Below, in pieces: positions 7,649 through 15,339 of a stretch of 48,208 nt of DNA; the first letter of the stretch is position 1, and each line of letters starts with the position of its first letter. The translations under genes and the position numbers were made by a program. The stretch comes from Caldithrix sp. (GTDB lineage: Bacteria; Zhuqueibacterota; Zhuqueibacteria; Thermofontimicrobiales; Sulfurfontimicrobiaceae), in NCBI GenBank assembly GCA_020722815.1, contig DYKB01000056.1, positions 1-48,208 on the forward strand, given 5' to 3'. The notes under the pieces are model-generated. The model was not told where the DNA came from. It searched no databases and worked only from the letters and a program-made list of their open reading frames with translations.

Positions 7649-8605
7649 CTACTTTTGTTTTGAAATTTGAAGTTTGTAAACCTGGATACAGGATCCGGCT
7701 TGATCGACGATATAAACCATCGGTGAATTAAATGCGATGTCCACCGGTTCAATTAATGCCGGTTTTTCGCCAGCAATTATTTTTGAATTAAAAATTAGCT
7801 CCCCAAATTGATTGAAAATAACCATTCTTCGATTTCCGGTATCCGCCACGAATAAAAAACCGGTTTCATCCCAAAACAGACCGCGAGGGGTGGAAAGCGC
7901 ATTGACGCCCCAGGGAAAAAGATAATTTCCAAAATAGTCGAAAACGTGGATGACATTGGTTTCGGTATCAGAAACAAAAATTCGTTCATCTTTTGCAATT
8001 TCAATTTGCGCCGGTTTTTTTAATTGTCCCTTGCCCCAGTTGAAATCGCCGAATCGGAATTCAGGTTCACCAAAGGAATTAATTTTAATCACTTTCGGAT
8101 TTTCTTCATCCAGAATAAAGAGATCGCGCTGATTGGAAAAGGCGATTCCCACGGGACGGGTAAACAGAAATTTCTCATCCCAGGTATCGGTTGAGAATAA
8201 GGATGAAATATAATTGAGTTCGCGATCATACCGTTCAACCCGTTGGTTCTGATAATCGGCGATAAAAATATCCAGCGCTGAACGGGCATTTATATCCATT
8301 GGCTGATGAAACTGCTCTCGTCCCCAGCCAAATCCACCAATTTGCCGTAAAAATTTACCGTCCTTATCAAATTTTTGAATTCGATTATTATCCAGGTCGC
8401 ACACATAAACTGCCCCCGTCAGATCGATGGAAATCGCCACCGGATTTTTAAATTGACCGGCTTTAGCCCCGGGCTCTCCAAGTTGAAATTGCCATTCGAG
8501 CGTCATGGATTCTTTTCCAGCAGTTCGTTCGGCTTGATTTTGACCAGCCCCACACCATGTTCCAAACAGGAACATTGAATATAAAACCAGCCAGTTTCGT
8601 TTCAT
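7649..8605 (-). CDS. Secreted NHL-repeat beta-propeller protein
   Basis: The 318-residue protein has an N-terminal export signal (LVLYSMFLFGTWCGAG). The cysteine at residue 18 could be lipidated, but the box is not canonical. The remainder is about six NHL-type blades, each with a pattern such as IQKFDKDGKFLRQIGGFGWG, VERYDRELNYISS and MVIFNQFGELIF, separated by IDLTGAVYVCDLDNN-like loops. Such six-bladed propellers usually bind peptides, RNA or carbohydrates; the ligand is unknown. A GAGGG ribosome site precedes the ATG. It forms a two-gene unit with the DUF2752 gene. Confidence 0.82.
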   Translation of the reverse strand: MKRNWLVLYSMFLFGTWCGAGQNQAERTAGKESMTLEWQFQLGEPGAKAGQFKNPVAISIDLTGAVYVCDLDNNRIQKFDKDGKFLRQIGGFGWGREQFHQPMDINARSALDIFIADYQNQRVERYDRELNYISSLFSTDTWDEKFLFTRPVGIAFSNQRDLFILDEENPKVIKINSFGEPEFRFGDFNWGKGQLKKPAQIEIAKDERIFVSDTETNVIHVFDYFGNYLFPWGVNALSTPRGLFWDETGFLFVADTGNRRMVIFNQFGELIFNSKIIAGEKPALIEPVDIAFNSPMVYIVDQAGSCIQVYKLQISKQK

Positions 8606-8893
8606 TATAAATTTCCCTCTTTTTATAGTGTCCGGGTAAAAATGGTTTCACTCTGGAATTTAAAATTAATTTAATTCCAATTTTATGAATATGTTAACCG
8701 TGGTTACAATAAGTTGCATCTCCCATTTTCTATGATGGCATAATTTTTGTTTGATTTTAAGATGAAATATAACCATACCAGAATTTTGAATTGCATAATT
8801 GATAATACATTTTTCTGGTGAAATATTCAAGAAAATTTTGCTATTGCATTAATTCAACTATCGTTGCCAGCAATCTATAAAAAGAAGAGAGAT

Positions 8894-9133
8894 ATGATGA
8901 TTCATAGACATAACCGCGTAACACGACGATTTCTGACGGAGCCGGACTGGATTGGCGCTGGTCCAACAAACAATCGATTGCAAACAATCGCTTCAGAATT
9001 GGAAGAAATTAAAAAACTTGTTAGTGAGATTGAATCAAAAGCACATAATCAAATCAAGCGTGAAGAGCTGGATGAGATTGAAAAAAGATTGAATGTTCTT
9101 GAATATGAACTTTTTTATGATTCATTAAATTAA
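8894..9133 (+). CDS. Small coiled-coil protein, unknown function
   Basis: A protein of about 79 residues starts at the ATG at 8894 (or the adjacent ATG at 8897), just behind an AGAAGAGAG ribosome site; a possible ATG at 8864 lacks one. The N terminus is basic (HRHNRVTRRF). From about residue 30 there is a charged heptad-like helix (LEEIKKLVSEIESKA, then ELDEIEKRLNVLEYEL) that should form a coiled coil. There is no signal peptide or membrane segment. It stands alone with its own terminator, which argues that it is a real gene. I do not recognise the family. Confidence 0.6.
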   Translation: MMIHRHNRVTRRFLTEPDWIGAGPTNNRLQTIASELEEIKKLVSEIESKAHNQIKREELDEIEKRLNVLEYELFYDSLN

Positions 9134-9197
9134 CGAAAAAAAAAGTTTAAGAATTTGTTTTTTAGGAGTTCCTCCCAGGATGGGTTAATTGTTCAGT

Positions 9198-9233
9198 TCC
9201 CCCGGATAGAAAATATTCGGGGGATTTTTTTTT
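9198..9233 (+). terminator. Intrinsic terminator after the small coiled-coil gene
   Basis: A 9-bp GC-rich stem (TCCCCCGGA/TTCGGGGGA, one G-U pair on the RNA) with a 9-base loop is followed by nine T. It is a strong terminator 65 bp past the stop at 9133. Confidence 0.88.
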
Positions 9234-9513
9234 GCGTTTTTGATTTTAGACTTTATTCTATCCAATTTCATTATTATCCTGCTTAAGCAATCCTGAACCT
9301 GTCAAAAATGATACACTGTCTACGAATCGGACATTTTTTAAATAATGTCAAAGCATCTTTTTTAAAAATCCTTTCAATAAACAGCCTTTCATCGTCGTTG
9401 AAAAAACGAGACTTTCCTTGCTTTTTAAAATATATTTGGTTATATTTTATTAAACTCATTCTGCATTTTTATAATGCACAGTCACAATCTTTTCAAAATC
9501 TGTGGAGGTATTG
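9234..9513 (+). promoter_or_regulatory. Intergenic region with likely promoter of the glcD-like gene
   Basis: The 380-bp gap between the small gene and the oxidase holds the terminator above and AT-rich sequence without a convincing gene. A perfect TATAAT (9470-9475) sits inside a small palindrome (TGCATTtttatAATGCA) about 30 bp ahead of the ribosome site GGAGG (9504-9508). No good -35 hexamer is seen, so this promoter is weak or activator-dependent. Confidence 0.4.
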
Positions 9514-11193
9514 ATGAATTCTGAAATTCTGGCTGAATTAAAAAAGATTGTTGGTAAAAAATATGTTATTACGCCTGAAATGCCGGTTTATCATGCCTAT
9601 ACATTTGGCGATGCGACTTTATATCGTTCTCGTCCTGAAGTTGTTATTTATCCTGGTAGCGAAACTGAAATTCAAAAAATTATTCAATTGGCCGCCAAAC
9701 ATAAAATTTCAGTAACCACAGGTGCGGGACTTACCGGGCTGTCCGGCGGTGCGATTACTTATAAAGGCATTTTATTAATTTTAATGCGATTACGCTCGGT
9801 GAAATCGGTTGATCCGCTCAGTAAAACTGTTGTTGCCGAACCGGGGATCACCTGTGCGCAATTAAATAATCATCTTAAAAATTTGGGGATGATCATTCCG
9901 GTTGCACCCGCTTCACATCTGATTTCGTCATTGGGCGCCAATATTGCTGAATCTGCCGGTGGAACATGGGGTATGTCAAAAGGCACTTTTAAAAATTATT
10001 TGCTTTCATTAAAAGTAATCGATGGAACTGGAAAGCTGTTCAGTACCGGCGTAGCATTTCCAAAACAGAGTACAGGACCGGATTTAACGGCACTTTTTCT
10101 GGGATCAGAAGGGACGATGGGCGTGATTACGGAAATAACTTTGCGCTGTGAATTTTTACCGGAAGACACCTGGACGCTTCGCTGTAGTTTTAAGGATGAA
10201 GCGGTGCTCCAAAAAATTCATGAGGAAGTTGCCCGAGAACGAATCCAGCTCTACTCTTTTGAATATATGGATGGGCGCATGATGTCCTGCATTCATGGGG
10301 GGCAGCAAAATATGTTACTTTTGCTCCAGACGGCTGGTTCGCAGCACGAGGCGCGCGAACAGATGTTAAAATTAGTTAAAATCCTGGAAAAATTGGAACC
10401 GCTTGAATTGGTTTATACCAATGACCCGGCAAAAGCGGACCAATTATATACTGAACGACGCAGTGCACTGGGGGCACTTGCGAAGGCTGATCGTACCAAA
10501 CCGGTTATCATTCAGTTCGATCCGGTTCTGCCATTACAGAAATTCGCATTCGGAACGCAAAAAATGCGGGAACTGGCTGCGCGTGAACAACTGGACCTGA
10601 TCATCTATGGCCATGCTGGTGACGGAAATCTTCACCCCAGCTTCATCGTTCGGGATAATATGGAAGATAAATTGAAAGCCCGAAAAGTTATTCGGGAATT
10701 TGATACCTGGATTGAAAAGGAAGGTGGCTGCTTTAGTGGAGAACATGCCGTAGGTTTCTTTTTAGGCCGCAGCCAAAATGAACTGCGACCAGACGTGGTA
10801 CCTTATCTGGAGGGGATAAAATCAGCTTTTGATCCTCATGGAATTCTCAATCCGGGCAAAGTCATTAACATCCAGGAAGGACCGATGACGGTTGATGCTG
10901 TCAAGCCAGAATATCAGGAAATTTCAGATATCTGTGCGCTCTGCGTGAAATGTCATCTCTGTAAAAATGACAGCCCGCGATATGCGGAAGAGCCATTTGA
11001 ACACAATACAATTCGTGGCCGTATTGCGCTCATCGATGCCGCGACCCGAGGAAAGGTGAAATTTTCGGAGATCAAACCTTATATTCAGGAAATGAAACCC
11101 TGGACCGTGAACATGAATTGTCCTGCCTTTATTAAAAATGAAATGGGAAAGCTTATTGAGCTGTCAGTTAAGGCCGGAGAAGTGACGGCATGA
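9514..11193 (+). CDS. GlcD-type FAD-linked oxidase with short Fe-S tail
   Basis: Probably a flavin-dependent 2-hydroxyacid (glycolate or D-lactate type) dehydrogenase. Residues from about 45 form the FAD-binding PCMH domain (VVIYPGSETEIQKIIQLA, then TGAGLTGLSGG). The FAD-oxidase C-terminal domain shows YGHAGDGNLHPSF and GEHAVG. After about residue 465 comes a cysteine cluster (CALCVKCHLC) and later NCPAF, resembling the start of a GlcF/HdrD-type iron-sulfur domain, but it ends after roughly 95 residues rather than about 400. The ATG at 9514 follows GGAGG by 5 bp; a GTG at 9502 overlaps that site and is unlikely. The stop overlaps the glycerate kinase start (ATGA), so the genes are coupled and point to glycolate/glycerate metabolism. 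Confidence 0.85.
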   Translation: MNSEILAELKKIVGKKYVITPEMPVYHAYTFGDATLYRSRPEVVIYPGSETEIQKIIQLAAKHKISVTTGAGLTGLSGGAITYKGILLILMRLRSVKSVDPLSKTVVAEPGITCAQLNNHLKNLGMIIPVAPASHLISSLGANIAESAGGTWGMSKGTFKNYLLSLKVIDGTGKLFSTGVAFPKQSTGPDLTALFLGSEGTMGVITEITLRCEFLPEDTWTLRCSFKDEAVLQKIHEEVARERIQLYSFEYMDGRMMSCIHGGQQNMLLLLQTAGSQHEAREQMLKLVKILEKLEPLELVYTNDPAKADQLYTERRSALGALAKADRTKPVIIQFDPVLPLQKFAFGTQKMRELAAREQLDLIIYGHAGDGNLHPSFIVRDNMEDKLKARKVIREFDTWIEKEGGCFSGEHAVGFFLGRSQNELRPDVVPYLEGIKSAFDPHGILNPGKVINIQEGPMTVDAVKPEYQEISDICALCVKCHLCKNDSPRYAEEPFEHNTIRGRIALIDAATRGKVKFSEIKPYIQEMKPWTVNMNCPAFIKNEMGKLIELSVKAGEVTA

Positions 11194-12335
11194 AAATTAT
11201 TATTGCGCCGGATTCATTTAAAGGGAGTTTGACTGCCAGAGAAGCGTGTATTGCCATGGAAAAAGGCGTAAGACGGGTTTTACCCACTGCTGAAATTATC
11301 AATTTACCAATGGCCGATGGTGGGGAAGGTACGGTTGATGCCCTGGTTTCCTCCACGAAGGGGCAACTTATTCAGCAATGCGTAAACGATCCCCTTGGCA
11401 ACCCTGTAAACGCAACTTATGGCGTCCTGGGTGACGGTGTCACGGCGGTAATTGAAATGGCGGCTGCTTCCGGTTTACCATTGGTGCCGCCGGAAAAGCG
11501 CAACCCACTGAATACCACAACCTATGGTACGGGTGAATTAATTCGTGCTGCATTTAATCAGGGCTGCCGGAAATTTATTATCGGGATTGGGGGATCGGCC
11601 ACCAATGATTGCGGAACCGGAATGGCCCAAGCGCTCGGCGTACAGTTTTTTGATAATTCAGGCCGCCGGATCGAGCAACAGATGACCGGCGGTTGGTTAG
11701 CCCGGGTTGATAAAATTGATTTAAGTGGTTTAATCCCGGGAATCCGGGAAAGTGATTTTATCGTCGCCTGTGATGTAGATAATCCACTCCTTGGACCTCG
11801 TGGTTGTGCCGCGGTTTATTCGCCACAAAAAGGAGCGACTCCTGAAATTGTTGCCCAGCTTGAGCAGAATATGACTGGCTTTATTGAAATCCTGGAGCGT
11901 ACCGTCGGTTTTTCGGTGAGAAATAGTGCCGGTGCTGGCGCCGCCGGTGGTTTGGGTGCCGGACTCATGGCCTTTTTAAAAGCGAAATTGACTTCAGGTA
12001 TTAAAATTGTGCTGACTGCCAGCCATTTTGCAGAAAAAATTCACGGGGCTGACCTGATTTTAACGGGTGAGGGGAAAATTGATTTTCAAACTGCATTTGG
12101 TAAAACGCTTAGTGGCATAGCCGCTGAAGCAAAAAAGCAGGCCCTTCCAGTTATTGCTATTGGCGGAAGTGTCGATTTAAATATCGAAAATTTGCATGAA
12201 ATTGGGATAACTTCATTTTTTTCAATCTGCAATCAGCCAATGGACCTCTCAATGGCAATGCGCGAAGGTGGAAAATTGCTTGAAGTCACATCTGAACGCG
12301 TTCTACGTGCTATTTTATCACTTCAAACAGCTTAG
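11190..12335 (+). CDS. Glycerate kinase (type 1, GlxK/GarK family)
   Basis: The enzyme phosphorylates D-glycerate with ATP, to 2- or 3-phosphoglycerate, feeding it into glycolysis. The 381-residue length is typical. Family motifs are IIIAPDSFKGSLTAREA at the start, LPMADGGEGTVDAL, the GIGGSATNDCGTGMAQALG phosphate-binding region (about 130-150), and ADLILTGEGKIDFQTAFGKT. It overlaps the FAD oxidase by four bases (ATGA), a strong sign of joint function. Enzymes that would link glyoxylate to glycerate are not in the window. Confidence 0.95.
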   Translation: MKIIIAPDSFKGSLTAREACIAMEKGVRRVLPTAEIINLPMADGGEGTVDALVSSTKGQLIQQCVNDPLGNPVNATYGVLGDGVTAVIEMAAASGLPLVPPEKRNPLNTTTYGTGELIRAAFNQGCRKFIIGIGGSATNDCGTGMAQALGVQFFDNSGRRIEQQMTGGWLARVDKIDLSGLIPGIRESDFIVACDVDNPLLGPRGCAAVYSPQKGATPEIVAQLEQNMTGFIEILERTVGFSVRNSAGAGAAGGLGAGLMAFLKAKLTSGIKIVLTASHFAEKIHGADLILTGEGKIDFQTAFGKTLSGIAAEAKKQALPVIAIGGSVDLNIENLHEIGITSFFSICNQPMDLSMAMREGGKLLEVTSERVLRAILSLQTA

Positions 12336-12430
12336 TCTGATTTTCCTATCGGATAATTCTATTTCCTTCGATTTTCCTATCGGTTATTCATTTTTTTTAT
12401 TTCATAGAGCCGACGCTAATCATGTGAAGT

Positions 12431-12520
12431 CCTGTTATTCTGAGCGAAGCGAAGAATCTCATAAGTTCTTGAAAAATAGAGATTATTCACTGCGCTTCGC
12501 TAAGTTCAGCATGACCAAGG
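12431..12520. repeat. Imperfect palindromic intergenic repeat (GCGAAGCGAAGAATCTC type)
   Basis: The left arm (12431-12461, core TTCTGAGCGAAGCGAAGAAT) and right arm (12478-12520, core CACTGCGCTTCGCTAAGTTC) are imperfect inverted copies around a 16-base loop. The outer ends resemble GTTATTCTGA and TCAGCATGAC. The element is richer in GC than the surrounding AT-rich gap and lies about 95 bp past the glycerate kinase stop. I recognise the core as a type of small palindromic repeat seen in many environmental genomes. Only one copy was found here. Confidence 0.65.
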
Positions 12521-13036
12521 CAGTTTTTTTGAACGGGTGGATATATGGATTTTGGAATTTGTTCAATCGTGTCAGTAGGAACGTGATAGTTGTTTCTTAA
12601 CAAAACGAAGGTATTAAATTTGAGGGATTGTACAATGATTTTACAGTTGTAACTTTAAAATAATAATCATATAACCTGTTATTTATTAGATAGATATTGT
12701 TTGTTTATATTTCAAAAACCGTTCTACAGTGGAATACAGGCACATTTTTTGCAATTTTAACAAGTTATTATGAAGGGGTTAAAAATCTGATTTTCAATTT
12801 TCTGGTTTAAAATCATCAGTTATAAAAAACATATTATCATTTTGAGATTTATTTTCCCATTTTTGATTAAGGGATTTTAAAAGTGGTTAGAAAAATAGAT
12901 CGCCATTTGGGTTCTCAGTATTAAGAAAAAAGTCAATATATTTCATAAAAAATATCACCTGATTAAAAATTAACCATCTTAATACAAGTTAAAATAAATA
13001 ATAGATTAGGATGAATTAAGTTCATGGAGTGAACCG
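12521..13036. other. AT-rich intergenic region without a recognisable gene
   Basis: About 500 bp of AT-rich sequence separates the palindromic repeat from the PEGA/TonB gene. Open frames across it are short and lack family signals. A direct repeat GATTTTCCTATCGG occurs just before this region at 12339-12352 and 12370-12383. A GGAG ribosome site at 13025-13028 serves the next gene. Confidence 0.5.
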
Positions 13037-13963
13037 ATGAAGCTGAGAATTGCCCCGATTATGCTGCTCTTTTTTGTGTTTTGTTTGATAGCACAGGAAA
13101 AAAATCAAATTTCAAAAATCAAAATTTTTATCAAAGAATTAAAAATGAATAAAACAACTGGTATTCTTATTTCTGAGAACGAAATGACCAAAATTGTTTT
13201 TGATGAAATAGAGAAAGTACCGGATTTTGATGTTAAAATTGTTTCAAGAAGTACAACGCTTGAAGAGCTGATTACGGCTGATCTGGTTATTGAAGGCGAT
13301 TATGAACTCGAGGAAAGCCTGATTACTTTAAATTACGAGATTCGTTCCATGAAAACGAATATGCGTTTTAAACAGAGTGCGAACCGGGTTGAGCTAAGTA
13401 CTGCGAAAAGTGAAATTTTCTCCAACTTTTCAGAACTTTTTCATCAGGTTACCTTTCTGAGTGAACCACCATTGGCTGATATTGAAATTGATGGAAATTA
13501 TGCCGGAAAAACGCCAATTACACTCAATTATTTACTTGAAGGTGACCATTTAATTTCTTTTGCCAAAGCAGGTTATTTCACGTCCAATGTTGAATATTTG
13601 GATTTTGAAAAAAAAGATACAATTCGTGTGGAATTAACCAAACAAAGTTATAATAGTGAAGCGACTTCACCGCAGCCAAAAGGTGGAATCGGGCCAATTA
13701 TTCGCAATATTCAGCATCATAAAAATGTACAGAATAATTCGGCTTTTGAAAGAGGATTGGAAGGTGAGGTTATTGTCGCGGTTGATGTTGATGAAAATGC
13801 GAATATCACCAAAATTGAAATTATAAAATCTGTTGGGAATGCACAAATTGATGAGGCGGCGCTTGATGCCATTAAATCGGCTGAATGGATTCCTTCAAAA
13901 AGCAATGGAAAACCAATTGCGGGTTCAACCCGTATTAAAATCCGTTTTAAGGGGAATCGGTAA
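13037..13963 (+). CDS. PEGA-domain protein with TonB C-terminal domain
   Basis: The 308-residue protein begins with a signal sequence or anchor (APIMLLFFVFCLIAQ). Residues about 35-140 form a mixed alpha/beta region resembling LPS-assembly or penicillin-binding-activator folds of unknown role. A PEGA domain follows (about 150-205, PPLADIEIDGNYAGKTPI), a small surface-associated fold. The end (about 235-308) is a TonB C-terminal domain (GLEGEVIVAVDVDENANI, then DEAALDAIKSAEWIPS). TonB domains normally contact outer-membrane receptors in the periplasm. There is no proline-rich spacer and no ExbB/ExbD nearby, so a classic energy-coupling role is doubtful. Many FCB proteins carry this domain as a stand-alone module. 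Confidence 0.8.
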   Translation: MKLRIAPIMLLFFVFCLIAQEKNQISKIKIFIKELKMNKTTGILISENEMTKIVFDEIEKVPDFDVKIVSRSTTLEELITADLVIEGDYELEESLITLNYEIRSMKTNMRFKQSANRVELSTAKSEIFSNFSELFHQVTFLSEPPLADIEIDGNYAGKTPITLNYLLEGDHLISFAKAGYFTSNVEYLDFEKKDTIRVELTKQSYNSEATSPQPKGGIGPIIRNIQHHKNVQNNSAFERGLEGEVIVAVDVDENANITKIEIIKSVGNAQIDEAALDAIKSAEWIPSKSNGKPIAGSTRIKIRFKGNR

Positions 13964-14217
13964 TTTCCAAATCCCATTTTCTCGCGATATCTTACCATAT
14001 AATTCATTTATTTTCTGAAATATCTGGAAATCCGGCTATTAAACTTTTAAATAATTTTCCTTCAAAAAAATAAAAATAGCGATAACAAATTATTGAATTT
14101 ATCGTATTTAAATATTCATGCAATACTCACCCATAAAAAGAAGGTGTGATTTAGATTCATTGCCGTGTTTTGGTGAAAATATCATTTGATTATTCAGCGA
14201 TAAAGAATAAAGAAGAC
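13964..14217. other. Intergenic region before the partner-switching genes
   Basis: AT-rich sequence with no supportable gene. The useful content is the promoter at its right edge (14218-14246). Confidence 0.5.
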
Positions 14218-14246
14218 TTGACAACATTAAAAAAATTGACTATATT
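14218..14246 (+). promoter_or_regulatory. Sigma-70-type promoter of the partner-switching genes
   Basis: TTGACA (14218-14223) and TATATT (14241-14246) are separated by 17 bases. Transcription should start near 14253 and give a leader of about 85 bases before the STAS gene. Confidence 0.7.
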
Positions 14247-14336
14247 TCATATTAATGCTTTATGGCAAGGTCTGAAATGAGCAATTTGTAAGAATGAAAA
14301 TAAATATTTGAAATTTTGGCTTATCGGGAGGAATAA

Positions 14337-14681
14337 ATGGAAGGTTTCCAACTTGAGCGTCGCGACGATGAAAAGGCTTCAGTCTTATATTTAAAAGGCT
14401 ACCTGGATGCCCATACGGCCTCGGAACTGGAGAAAGGGATTCAACAACTCGTTGATGAAGGAAGATATAAAATTGTTGTAAATTTTAAAAGTTTAAATTA
14501 TATCAGCAGTGCTGGTCTGGGTGTTTTTATGGGATTCATTGAGGACATTCGCAATCACCAGGGTGATATTAAATTGACAAATATGAGTCCAAAAATCTAC
14601 CGCGTGTTCGATTTGTTAGGTTTTCCATCGTTATATGAAATTTTTGATGATGAATCAGAAGCCATTAACAAGTTTAATTAA
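14337..14681 (+). CDS. STAS-domain anti-sigma factor antagonist (SpoIIAA/RsbV-like)
   Basis: Proteins of this family bind an anti-sigma kinase when unphosphorylated and release its target; phosphorylation of one serine switches them off. The 114-residue single STAS domain has the strand VLYLKGYLDAHTASELEKG and the loop NYISSAGLGVFMG. Ser58 in SSAGLG aligns with the phosphorylated serine of SpoIIAA/RsbV. The ATG follows GGGAGG. The kinase gene is 37 bp downstream and two PP2C phosphatases follow, which supports the role. Confidence 0.93.
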   Translation: MEGFQLERRDDEKASVLYLKGYLDAHTASELEKGIQQLVDEGRYKIVVNFKSLNYISSAGLGVFMGFIEDIRNHQGDIKLTNMSPKIYRVFDLLGFPSLYEIFDDESEAINKFN

Positions 14682-14718
14682 TTTAAAACAATCGGCAATT
14701 AAATAAGGTGAACCTATT

Positions 14719-15192
14719 TTGTCTAAGAAGTCTCAAAATTACCAACTAAAAGTTTTGAGCCAAACCGATAATCTTGAACTGATTCGGGAATTTGTATCGA
14801 AAATTGCTCAAAAAATTGGTTTAAATGAAACCGATATTAATCGAATCGAACTTGCTGTTGATGAAGCCTGTGCGAACGTCATTCAGCACGCTTATGATCC
14901 AACCGATAAATTTCGCCCACTTCATGTCGCGATTGAAGTTGATTATCAGAAACTAACCGTTATTGTTACCGACCAGGGAAAGGGATTTGATTTTACCAAA
15001 ATCCGCCCCATTGAAATGAGTCAATATCTGGCAGAAATGAAAGTCGGTGGATTGGGGATTCACCTGATTAAATCTTTGATGGATGAGGTTGAGTTCGAAG
15101 TCCATCCCGGCAAAAAGAATCAGGTACGTATGGTTAAATATTTTCTTGGTAAAGACGGGGAAGTCGTCAATGCAAAAGCCGATATAACCTAA
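14719..15192 (+). CDS. RsbW-like serine kinase (HATPase_c_2)
   Basis: A 157-residue GHKL-fold protein of the anti-sigma/partner-switch kinase type. The N-box is ELAVDEACANVIQHAY (about residues 48-63), and the G-boxes are DQGKGFDF and GGLGIHLIKSLMDEV. Such kinases phosphorylate the STAS antagonist and hold back a sigma factor or another output. The start codon is TTG at 14719 behind AAGGTG; no ATG fits better. It sits between the antagonist and the phosphatases. No sigma factor gene is adjacent, so the output partner lies elsewhere or is not a sigma factor. Confidence 0.93.
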   Translation: MSKKSQNYQLKVLSQTDNLELIREFVSKIAQKIGLNETDINRIELAVDEACANVIQHAYDPTDKFRPLHVAIEVDYQKLTVIVTDQGKGFDFTKIRPIEMSQYLAEMKVGGLGIHLIKSLMDEVEFEVHPGKKNQVRMVKYFLGKDGEVVNAKADIT

Positions 15193-15339
15193 AATTTTTA
15201 TATATTTCGCATTAATCCGGACCACTCACCAGCCTCCCTGGCGAAGTTGAATCTAGCGATTTGTAATCAGTTGCATCTTAAACACTGATGACGCGTTTAT
15301 TTTATCGACTCAACCGATTTCTAATTATGATGGAAAGCT

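Noticed and set aside
9308..9514. 68-codon plus-strand frame before the FAD oxidase
   Set aside because: Low-complexity, AT-rich translation without a ribosome site; it overlaps the likely promoter of the oxidase.
12268..12600. 110-codon plus-strand frame over the end of glycerate kinase and the palindromic repeat
   Set aside because: It uses a different frame inside glycerate kinase and then runs through the repeat, so it is a chance frame.
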